Positions 10,672 to 23,000 of a DNA stretch of 64,000 nucleotides are shown here, piece by piece. Every line of letters starts with the position of its first letter. Within the stretch, counting starts at the first letter, position 1. The stretch spans positions 386,480-450,479 of the forward strand of contig RQTK01000314.1 of assembly GCA_003991915.1 (NCBI GenBank). Direction: 5' to 3'. The notes below the pieces were generated by a model that saw only the letters and a program-made list of their open reading frames with translations, ran no database searches and was not told the origin of the DNA. This DNA comes from Elysia chlorotica (lineage: Eukaryota > Mollusca > Gastropoda > Plakobranchidae). The translations under genes were made by a program, and so were the position numbers.

Positions 10672-13600
10672 CTGAAACAATAAAGAGACATGCATTTTAA
10701 TGTAAACCCTCATTATGCTTTTTTTTTACTCCAGGGGGTAGAATCCAAAAAGAAGTTTTCTCAAGCCCACAATCACGAACATGGAATGATAGAATCTCTA
10801 TCCTTGCCCACTCCTACCCACTTCACTGAAACAATAAAGAGACATGCATTTTAATGTAAACCCTCATTATGCTTTTTTTTTTTTTTAAACAGATTCATGA
10901 GTATTCCTTTACATGAACAATGAATAATGAACATTTCCATTTTTGTGCAATTTAAATTTAAAAAAAATGACTTGGGGGATGGAATACAAATCAGTGGTGT
11001 TTAAATTTAGGTTAATATTAGTATCCCATTAAAAAACATCCTACATTCATACCATGACAATATAACTCACCACATAGTATCACTATCAACGATTGGACTC
11101 TTAAAAGATTAAGAAAATTGATATATTGAAATATTTGAAGGAAAAGAAATCATTAGTAGTTTTAACTTTTAATTTAGAAAGTTTTTGAGAGACAACATCA
11201 TTACTAACTTGCACAAAACCTTAAGTACCATTTCAGACCCGTGAGACCAAACCTTCATCTATAGTCCAGTCTATGTAAAACGGCTAGTGCTGTAACGGTA
11301 CCTCCGGGTGTAATGGTACTTTCCTCATGCCCCCTTTTTCTTCCGTTAAAATAGGTAACTAAAACTGATTTTTCTCCATATGACCAACTTTTCACTAAGA
11401 TAAAAATATCAAGCTAAGCTTAAAATGTAAAGTGCCTTATGTGGTTAGTAAGATATATACACATCTCTCTATATTGAAGATGGTGGTTGAATTTATTTTC
11501 TATGACGAGCGGTAAAAAATCTACAGTTTTGTGAAGAAACACCTATAACAGGATTTTCAGCGCTAGTGCAAGCTGAATTGCTTAAAAATGTTACCCTCCC
11601 TTTCTTTACACGGTTGACGCGATCGTATCGCAACACACTGGCTGCTTAATGTGTGTAAAATAAAAAATACATAACTTGACCTTCCACGCAGTGTAACTTT
11701 CGCCCTGATTAAATGGTTAGTTATAAAAAAATCAAAAATGAAAAAATTCAAACGTTTTTCACAGATAAATAGAAGAAATTTCTAAAAGAAAGCTACATAT
11801 TTAGAATCCTTGTCCCATTTGAAATCAATGCATTTAGATAGAAATACTTTTCGTGTACGAATGTGCGAACTTGAAAGACCAAAATACTCTGCAGCCTCCT
11901 GAAGGACCCGCTCCACAATGGCTGCTACTCCTCTACGAAAGGCAAAGGAAATTTGTAATTTTGAGGGTGAGTGAGTGTTTTTATTGCACGTCAGCACTGT
12001 AAGGGCTTTATTGTGCCCATGATGTCCAGTTTTCTCTTATAAATATAGTGTTCCATCACGCTTTCCAGTTTTCTCTTAGAAACTAATGTAGTACATTTTG
12101 TATTGGCTTTGCATCTGATGCCGGTATCTGTACCTGAGTAGGTTCAAGTTTGAGCTCGATCTTGGCAAGCTTCTCAGCCATTTCATTACCTTTGTTTCCA
12201 ACATGGCTGGTTTCCAGCAGAGAACAATTTTCTTACTATTTTTCTGTAGTTAGTGGATTTTTTTCAGTTTCATTATGTTAAAATTTTTTGAATTTTTCAA
12301 GTTTGCGCCTACGACCGCTTTTACCAGAAAAAGCGAGTCAAAGAGGATTAAAAATTGTTCTTTTCTTGAGGTAAAGACAGTGTTGAGTGCCATGCACAGG
12401 GCAACTGCCTCTGCAGTAAATATTGACCCCTTCGTGCTCATCCCGCAGCATTTATCTGCTGAGAATGAGTGGCAGACAACTCCGACGCAGGTATCATCTT
12501 TAGACCCGTCAGTGAAAAGTAGATAATGGTCTGGATGACTTTTTATGATTTCTTCAAATTTTTCTCTATATAATTCTGGAGGGGTTTTATTCTTCTGGAG
12601 AGCTGCTAAGTCAAGAATGCTTCCTGGTCTTTCCAGCATCCAAGGATGGATTTCACAGGAATTGTTTGGTTGTGGCCAATGTAGAGATACCCATTTCATA
12701 CACTGTCCCGCCCGCGATATGAAAAATGCTGTTTTGTCCCGCTTTGAGCATTCAAGCCACATGTTTTTTCGGTTGTTGATTTCCACCCTCTACAGCCATT
12801 GCCGTAAACAACTGCACATTTTCATTTTGTTTGTTAAGTTTTGCACTGACCGTTGAGCGTCACATGTTTTGTCCATGCAGTTTGCATACCATTAATTTTT
12901 AGGAACATCGAGAAAACCACCTTGGGTCTAAATGTAGTTCTGTCAATCTAGGCCGGGCCATAATGACAAAGGCATCAGAGTAGGAAACTTGGGCAGAAGG
13001 TGGAATACACAACGAACAGAGAGTGAAAGAGTTCCCTACAGTTATGTGGACTGCTACTGGCTGTAGGGTAGAGTTGAGACGGAAATTGTCGTGTTTGCAG
13101 GAAAACGACTTCTGTTAAAATAGGTTACTAAAACTGAAGAGGACGATTTTTCTTCGTATGATCAACTTTTCACTAAAGATATAATATCAAGCAAAGCTTA
13201 AAATGTAAAGTGCCTTATGTGGTTAGTAAGATATATATATCATATTGAAGACGGTGGTAGAATTCATTTTCTATTACAAGCGGTAAAATATTTACAGGTC
13301 TTTTTATTTTTTGGACTGTCCATGTATGTGCAACCTGCCCTGAGAAGCCACTCTTATGTAAAGGAAACTGCTTCCAAATTTGGCACACCAGACAAAACAT
13401 TAGGGTGTAATGCAGTGTACTGTGGCAGATTGAACTCTGAGACGCAAAACATGTACATATTTTCAATTTATATTAGTTTAGTAATTTTATCACAATTCTT
13501 AGAGTTTTATAGATATTGGCTTGAAATTTTGTATGTAAGTTCATAATTGAATTATGTATGCTGTTGCAAAAGGATATTACCATAGAGTAAAAACAATACT

Positions 13601-16600
13601 GTTTACAGTCAGAGTATGTTGAACAAAAAGTACAATACTTTAAAATAAAATTGTTTTTACCTTACAATACCTTACTTTTTTGGTGGTAGTACGGTAGTAC
13701 AAGCTCAATAAATTTCAGTTGTATTCCTCATTGAATTTCCAACATTTTAATATGCAATTTGTCTATATTAGTGAAAAAAAAAAGATAGTGAACATTTTTG
13801 TAAAACATGTCATAATATGACTAGGAGTGTATACTGTATAGCTAGAATACAGTGGGGTCCAGCTGTGAAAATCTGGGTGCGTAGCGAAAGAGTTTAATGT
13901 ATTTGTCACCTAAGTTGATTAACGATCATGTGTTCGTTCCCATTTTACATGCATTAATTATATTCTTAAAAACCCAGTTTATTGAATTGAACACCTAAAG
14001 CTTTTTATAAAAAACAGACACATCTACTTACCGTTAATTTATTTTTTATGATCTTTTAAAATGTGCTATTTTTAAACTTTTTTTTTGTCTTTCTTGGAAT
14101 TTGGGCAACATTGTCTTTGTGCTGTTTTTACTATGCGTCCACGTCCTTAAAAAAAATTGAGTCTGTTCAATATTTTTGTGTTGAGCAATTTATGGCTGTG
14201 GTATGCTTAATCTTTGCTTTATGCGGGTTGGTTCAAACAAAGTGGTTTCTTTGTTAATTTGAAAAAATTGTGTAATCGTCAAAATTTAAAATGCCATATC
14301 TCCGCTTTGGATTCAAGTACAGACTCAACACTTGCACCTATGCTCAGAGTCAAACTCTATGCATTGACTTAGAAATCAAAATAATTCAATGAATTTGAAA
14401 GATCAGTTTTAAGTACCTAGTTAAAACCTTAGTAAAAATCATCAGCTCTATGCTACAACCGCACCTTGAGTAGGCGGAGCTTAACACAGGCAGTGAGCGG
14501 AACATATAAGGCTGAAAAAAAAAACCAGGTCATATAAAGAACCTTTTAAGTCTCCCACCTATCTCTCCTTACACCCATTGGTCCAATTCAATATATGAAC
14601 GGCCCATTCTACTTGAGTGCCTTTCTATGTACAGTGTGACTGAATGTATCATGATTACACAATAGAGAGAAATGGGGCTATCATCGCTAGAACCCGAGCC
14701 ACTGTTACCCTTCTCCTCCCCCTCCAACTTGACCGAGTCTTACACAGCTATTATTACACAGCTATCGCCTTATTGTATAATGAACTGCTCAGTAGATCTA
14801 CAGCAGCAAAGGAGAAATGGAGCCCAGATAGAGAGAGAGATAGAGAAAGAGAGAGATAGTAGATAGAAATTGCAGCCAAGAGACAGTGAAGAAGCATGGA
14901 AAATAGAGCGAGAGGGAATAAGAAGAATGTGCGCTTGTCGCTCTTTCATTATGTGCATCCCCCAAGTTTCCTTGCAAATCTTCTGCAAACCGTAGGACAC
15001 AGGGTATAAATCAATACCAAGACCCAGGCAAAAAACATTGAAGCCGTAGTGGTATTGTTTTTTACATTATATTATCTTCAACTTTGAACTTGATCTAGGC
15101 CTAAATCTAGATTTGATATCAGATGTTTGTAATATTGAGTCATTAAATAACTGAATATATTCCTTTTTCTTTTCCTTCAAAGTTCAATACAATTATACTT
15201 AGTTGTTTTTCAATTTCTTGTAAATGGATGCATAAAAGAGGAATTAAAGTTAAAGCCACGAATATTAATTTGTTCAAATGATCCAAAATAAGAACGCCCA
15301 TACGAAAATGTAATTATCGACACACATAGAACTAACTAACAAAAGTAATACTAATCGAATAGTATCGTATGGGTGATTATAAAATTGATAGCTCTTGTCA
15401 TGGCTATCACCTACAAACTTTTTTTGTGTGAAGTTACTACTGAGATGCCGGCAAGCGATCTTGTGAAATCTCTATAGGCCGGCATGCCTGCTGTAGCCAG
15501 CACTCTCCAACCCATGGATTCATAGGTGTATATTTAGACGTCATTCAAATGCTAAGACCATGAGTCCTAGGTGCAAATCTTAAATTCCTTATAAAGAGAA
15601 AAAAGTTGGAGAGGTAGCATAAAGCCCCGCTGATACAAACACCCAGCTGCTTTACATTGTTTCCAATTTGGAATCTGATTGACATAATTAAATTTTTTTT
15701 TTACCTGGTACACCAATGTGGGATTCAATAGTGCGGATGTACTGCTGAGCATTGGGAGGTAAGTCAGAGAACTTGCGAGCTGTTTCTGTGGAAACCTTCC
15801 ACCCAGGGAGAGTGACATACTCCACTTCTACTCTTTGAACATCATCATCTGAGGCTAGGTTAAGAAAGGTAGATTGATCAGGTGAGCCCATAATCATTTT
15901 TGATGATTAAGTTTGATTGGGTGATAGGGAAATAAGACTAAATATGATAATAAATTTTGAGAATTCTCAGATCTAAGTATCATACATCGTCAATGAGCTG
16001 TAGTAATAGTTTTGGTTAACGTCTAACATCAGCACTACAGAGGCTATATTGTGGACGGACCCCAAGATCAACGTCTGACAATTTTATGTGCTGCCTCACA
16101 CGAGACAGGGATGGTATACCATGACTCCTGTCTCAGTCGGTCACATTAGACTGACACCGACCCAACCAGTAAGGGGTGACATCGCCAGAGCTCGAATCAT
16201 GGACTTCCTGGGTCAGAAGCCGGTGTTCTACTTCTGGGCTACCGTACCCCCACCCCTCAACGAGCTAGCAAAAAGGTAACACACTTTTTAAGCTTTGAAT
16301 AATAATTAAAAAAAAATAATAAAAAAAAGAATTTGCTGTGTTATTAGTCCAAATTCTACTATTGCTTTTCATCAATTAGTTGGAAACAATCAAGTGCATT
16401 TATATGAGCCATTCTCAAAAGGCTATGGCAGGTTAAATATACCAATTTTGCACCTTGACTAAGCTACTTTAATCAGGGTGTCCTGCAAATAAGTTCCCTC
16501 AAATGTACTATCTGGGAAAAAAATGTACTACCTAGAAAATTGAGAGAAATATACAATATGCCCATAACCAGGATTTTACTTATATCAAACTGAACCTGTT

Positions 16601-19600
16601 AAAAACCTTAGCTTATCTCACCATATAAGTGCATTAGTTATGTCTTGTTTATAACAGTATGTCTTGTTAAAAATATCAATGAGATTAGACAGGTCCAGGG
16701 TGTAATTGTAACTTATTACACCTAAAAACTAGATCTAACTTTTTCCATGAAAATGTTCATTCTCAGTCTACTCTAACCTATGTACACTTCATCCAACATC
16801 TTTTCTCAAAGCCTTGCTACGCACTAAAATGGCATGGCTTTGGTTAATGAATCCCTTTCTCTGCATTATCAGCAAAGTCACCAGCCTTCCTTGTGAACAC
16901 ATCTATGTCTAATTCCAGTTTCCTTTCTTTACATTTTTAGACCATTTCTTTCGCTTTCTCAGCTTAGCTTTTCTTTATACTGATTACAACAATTGTTTTC
17001 CTTTTCTCTCCTAGATTTCTAGATCTAAGCTAGATATAAAGTTGATAAAACTTAACACTTAACTTCAAAGATCATTGGATCTAGAATTTTTAATTGATAA
17101 GACTACTTAAATAAAAGATCTAAACCGTAACAAGGCTTGGAATCTAGATCGTGATTTATCTATTGACTTAGATTGGTAACTACAACAAGAATCCCAAAGA
17201 CATCGAACAATTAGGATTGCATGGATGGGGTGTTTTCATGTCAGTGCCCCTTTTAGACTTAGAACAGATAATTGGGCGGCTAGAGATACTAGTAACCGAT
17301 TACCTGAACACACTAGAATCAAAATTCTGATTCCTTGATACTCATTTTCACCCTAATACAGCCCTATAATAAAACCAGATCGGATGGTTGGAAAGATGGC
17401 GGTCAAAACTTAAGTAGATAAACCTAAAAAGTGAAAGTGAAACTATTGTTATGGCAAATCTTAAAGGTACAGAAAAAATTGCCTAACATCGTGCTTGATT
17501 GGTTTATATGATTTTACTACCTATGATTGACTTGTGTGCAAATTTACTACCATTTACGACCTTTACGACTATGATGCTAAATTTGCGACTTTTTTTTACC
17601 TTGCTTGACACCCTGTTTAATGCTACTTTTCAATGAATGCAACAATGTTTACTGTAGATGATAACATATAACACATATAATAGTTTCATGGCATGCCCAA
17701 GATTTTGAACACTCAAATTTTTTCCTATAATTTTTTTATCCTAATTTGAAAAAAAAAAAAAGAAGACACAAACTAAGAGTGTTGCTGAGTTTGTTATGTT
17801 GCTTAGTATCCTACATCACCATTATTTTTTATAGGCTATTCTGTGGACAGGCTCCAAACTAACTTTTGAAAATTTAATGTGCTGCCTCACAGATGGTCAC
17901 AAAATATTACTGACACTGATCCAACCAGTAGGGGACAAAATTGCCAAAGCCGGACTTGAACCAAAGACTTCCTACATGGAAAGCCAATGTTATACACCAG
18001 CCCCCTCCCCCATCTCAAAAGTGGCAATATTTAAAGACCAACTCTACGTCAATTGATTTACATAAATATTGTTTCTTTTACATCATTACACTTCTGTAAA
18101 ATTGGTGATAATATACTTGATTTAAGACTAAAGAGGTAGCCTTTTGCACTACAATGCGTACCTGGGAAGGTATTGAGTTTCTGTCCGTCAAGAATATATG
18201 CAACTCCAACTTTAATCTCTTCAAAAACATCAAGGATGTCAAGTTTTGTTACCGCCAGTCTATTTAGAAAGGAGCACAATTGTAAAGGTCTGACAAATGT
18301 AAGAATATTACGAACTAGTTTTGTGAGATGAATTAATTAGAGGCTACAGCATAAAATACTTATTAAAATTTAATCATTAACTCAGATCAGACAATTTTAA
18401 TATATAACAATGCAGGATTGAAGAAAAACCCTAAAACAGAATCTTTGTTGGATATACCTTAAACAAAACGAATATAAAAATTTATCTAACCCTACCCAGT
18501 AAATCCATTGACCATGTTGGAGTATTTCAGCATGGCCAGATCAAGCCATCCACAACGTCGAGGTCTGCCTGTGGTTACACCATACTCTGCCCCTCTTTCC
18601 TGAAGAAGCTTGCCTTTGTCCTGTGGTATACCACAAAATATAAATAACAAAACATTTGGATCATAATAGAACTTTTTTGTTTTAAAAAAAAAGCTGATAT
18701 TTTTATCTATGTCAGTTAAATAAACTTTGAACAATTTTACAACGTAAGCCAAAATAAAATTGAAATTTGACAACAGAACTCTCATATTGCTCCCTCCCAA
18801 TATATTATGAAAACAAACTTACATCTTTGAGTTCGGTAGGGAACCCTCCAGCCCCAACACGCGTGAGGTATGCTTTAATCACACCAAACACATCACCAAC
18901 AACATGGGGTGGAATGCCAAGACCCGTGCAGACACCACCCACTGAGCAGTTGGATGAGGTCACAAAAGGGTACAGACCTAAAAGGCAAAAATCAAATTAA
19001 TATGTATACCATATGTCTTTTGGCAAACTTACTAAAGTTAAATGCAAAAAAAAAAATTTTTTTGTAAATATCCCACTTGCTTTGCAGTGCTACACATAAT
19101 TTGCAGGAAAACATTTCATGTAGTCATAGTGTTATATTATTTTGTCAAAGTATATCAAAGAATAATACTATAGTGGTCTCCGCCTAGGAACCCGCCCCTT
19201 GGGAGGAACAAAAAGCGTGTTCTAAAGCGGACAGGTTCTTACATTTTGTTTTGTTCTTTTTTTGTTGAAAGGTGCGTTACTGAGTTAATAGAAAGTAACC
19301 CAATTTCTGTGTCTTAATCTTGTGTAAAAAAATTTCAATTTTCTTTTTTCTGTTTCCAGAGAATTTCCTAGATGCAGCATTTTTAAAGATCTAGACTTGT
19401 CTGCCCGTCAGGTGAATTGAAAGTAGCAAATGCCTTTTAAAAGTTTAACAAAGGCATTGTATGAAGGCACATTGCGTGCACGGTCAACTCCTACTTTTTG
19501 GTCAGACAGTGAACAATGATTCTAAGTCTAAAGAAGCCAGATGTTCACAATTACGTGTAAGACACTTTGAGTTCCCTGCCTATAGACTATTCAGTGTGGG

Positions 19601-19823
19601 GAATTGACGACAGGGAAAGAAAGATTTGATTTCAATCAGGTGGATTTCCAGCTTAACCGCACTCATACAGGAGTGTACACATCTTCTCACAGTCTTAGAA
19701 GTACCCATATCGATACAGTCAACGCTCTTGTTAAGGGATCAGAATGTAATTTGAGGAAATTAAATAAATTCAAACATACCGCTGTACAATTGGATATTGC
19801 GTTCCCTTAGAAATCGACGCCAC

Positions 19824-19888
<65 letters not shown>

Positions 19889-20038
19889 GAGAAAGAAGCC
19901 ACTAAAAATAAAGAGAGAGATAGATAGAGGCGAAAATATAGAGGGTGAGAGAGAAAGAAAGAGTGGGAGTGAAGAGTCAGGGATAGTAAGGGAAGAGATG
20001 GAGAAAAAGAATGGTTAGATAGAGAGATAGAGAAGGGA

Positions 20039-20079
<41 letters not shown>

Positions 20080-23000
20080 GGGGGGGGAGAGAGAGGGAGG
20101 GGGGGGGGGGGAGAGGGAGGGAAAGAAGAAAAAGAGAGATAGAGAGAGAGGGGCTGAGAGAAAGGAGGAGATAAGGAAAATAAGAAGGAGAGAGAGAGAG
20201 AGAGAAAGTGTGTTAACAATTTAGTGATTTACAGACTTTTGTTGGGCAGCAGAGAGGATAGGTGGGCAGGATTAGAAAAAAAAATGGGGTGCTTGTTGAG
20301 TGGTCAAGTCAAGTTAAGTCGTTTACTCCTCAATTATTGGATACCTAACCACTTTCGCGTAACGAAACAACTGCTGCCCAGCTTTGATTTTATTCGAGGG
20401 CAGGTCCTGCTTACGGGGGAGGGGTTTAGGTTCGTCCATTAACATCTCAATGTAAAACTCTTTCAGTGTCCTGACTGTAGACCCACAGGTGCCGCGAGTG
20501 GGCGTCACAAAGAGATGGAGGAAGGAAGATTTCTCTGACCTTCTTCATGGCTCTAGCCCAGTCTACCGTTTGTAAAGGTTCACAGGTCGTGTATGTTTGA
20601 TATATATTCGACTCTGTTGGGTTTTACACTTTATACGAGGCCAAAGGCGGGGGGGGGAGGTAGGGGTTTTAATTAAATAGAAAGAATTATGTTTTATATG
20701 GTGAACGGGTACAAAGACGGACTGGGTTGGTACGCGGAGAGTTTTTATGCGGAAACCACTGTAATAATAATAATGATAATAATAATAATAATAATAATTA
20801 TAATAATAATAATAATTAATAATAATAATACATTTTAAAAATAAAAACACTAAATCCAATAGACTCAGTTCATGGTGCTTTCACGCACAAAAATCTCATA
20901 CAAAAAAGAATATGACATAGTCACTGCAAAACAAAACAAAAAATCATTGCGATAACACATGAGCACTAGGACAGAAGATATAGATAGAGTAATTACAATA
21001 ATAATAACTTTTAAAAATTCTTTACATCAAAATTCATGAAAATCTTTAAAGTATAGAGTTTTATTATATTGAGTGAGTCAGAGTGTGTTTGATGCACCAT
21101 GCAAAGATGCAGACTTCAAAGTAGCCATATCAAGTCCCAAACTTTTGATAACCCTCTTCCGTCATCTCTGAATTTACAAGATTTGCTAAAAAAGTGCTTA
21201 CATTAAGTCTAAAATATTTGATTATCCTATATCGCTCTATTTTCTTTATATTACATCATCTCAATTTATCAATCGGAAATTTAACACTGAATACATGCAG
21301 ATAAACCCTTAATATAACCATGCAAGTCATATCATGAACCCATGCACAAAACACAAACAATAAAAAGTCTGCAACACTGACACATTTTAAAAAGTTATCC
21401 ATGACTGAGTCGCCTGATCTGAAAGCATAATATACTTTATGTAGTAGGTTAGTACGCTTCCATATCTTACTGCACACCAAGCCATTCAAAAACTGGTCCT
21501 AACAATCTGCAAAGTTGTATGGCACCTTGCCTGCAGGTTGATACTTTCCTTTAGGTCTAGCTGAAGATACTTTAATAACTTGCACATAATATAGGCTATA
21601 GAAAGAGCTTTACACTTACTTTTGCAGATTGCTTGTTTTAGGTTCTCATGCCATTGTTATTAGATCTAGTATATTGTGAAGGTATGGCAGATTTTGGAAT
21701 GGCCTTGAGTTCTTATTTTGTTTTGCCATAACTTTTATCTAAAATATGTCTATTAAAATCAAGCACATCAGCAAAAACACATTCATATTATAATTAAGAT
21801 GTGTTTCTTACCAAAATCAATATCCAGAATTGTAGACTGGGCACATTCTACCAGGATTCTTTTGTTCTCAGTGATTTGAGTATGCATATAGCTAACAGTC
21901 TCTCTCACCATGGGTCGAATTCTTTCTCTCAAATGCTGTGAAAATTGAAGATTGTTGCCCATTGAAGTTCATATTCAGATATCAATTAGTTTTGCTCATG
22001 GTATTAGAATGATTTAACTGTCTAACTCTTTTGGTTGGATTTTGCTACTATGCTGGCCAAAAGTCACTAAGTGAACTTCATACCATTCTAGGATAGTTGC
22101 TAAAACTAAGCGTTGATGGTGTGCCTTCGTTATGATTGTGTGAATATATTCTGTGCTCACAAAGGCAAGCACCAATGATAGTGAACTTATGATGTCCTTG
22201 GTGTTAATATACGACAAAGAATGTAATTATGGACAGGAAGGCAGTTTAATAAATGTAGATCTAAAATGAAAAAAAACAACAACCAACAAACCCCATGCCT
22301 TTTTTTTTTTTTTGCTCTACTGACCAATGTAAATACTTTCAGATCACTCTTCCCACCCATTTGCACCAGCAAACTATTTCCTTTCCAAAAAATATATAGG
22401 ATTATGTTCCCCCCCTGTAGTAAATGAATAATAGACATTTTTCTACAATCACCTGGATTTCCTGAACAATTCTAGAGGGAGTGCAAATTCTAAGTGGAGT
22501 TTTTCTTAGGCAAAGATAGCCAAAAAGCTTAGTGATAATATCACAAGATAGAAACATGGAGAACAATCCTGTTTTCAATGGGCTCTTGTTAGTAGCTTAG
22601 ATACAACAGTTTCGTTTCAATAGAAAACCCAGTTGGCCAGATTCTGCCAGATGCAGGGTGATTCGGCGCAGATGCATCTGTAAATTCACAAAGTGTAAAC
22701 ATTTTTACAAGATGCTTATCTCTGACTATTACTGAGCACTTCTACTTTGGATCTAAATGATTGCTACTTTAGGGTTTAGTTTGTTGAAATTAGAAATATT
22801 TAGTAACATTAGTAAAGTAATATTATGCTCAGTTACTGCACAGCCAATGACATACAGCTTACCTTGTATTTTTCTATCTCTCCCATAACATCAACTTTTA
22901 AATCTGGAAACATGTGTGTGTAATGTTCCACAAGATGCTTGTACCTAAGGCAAACAAAAGAAGTAATTAAAGACTGCTTCCTATATTGTAATCATTTCAT

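Larger units (their letters stand above)
10574..10881. repeat. 154-bp tandem duplication containing the ADSS terminal exon
   Basis: Two head-to-tail units, 10574-10727 and 10728-10881, look identical over essentially their whole length and differ only in the length of the T-run at the end. Each unit holds a complete minus-strand acceptor, the last 53 coding bases with stop codon, and the start of the 3' UTR. Confidence 0.95.

Noticed and set aside
20323-20508. 61-codon minus-strand frame
   Set aside because: No family similarity, and it stands alone in an intron.
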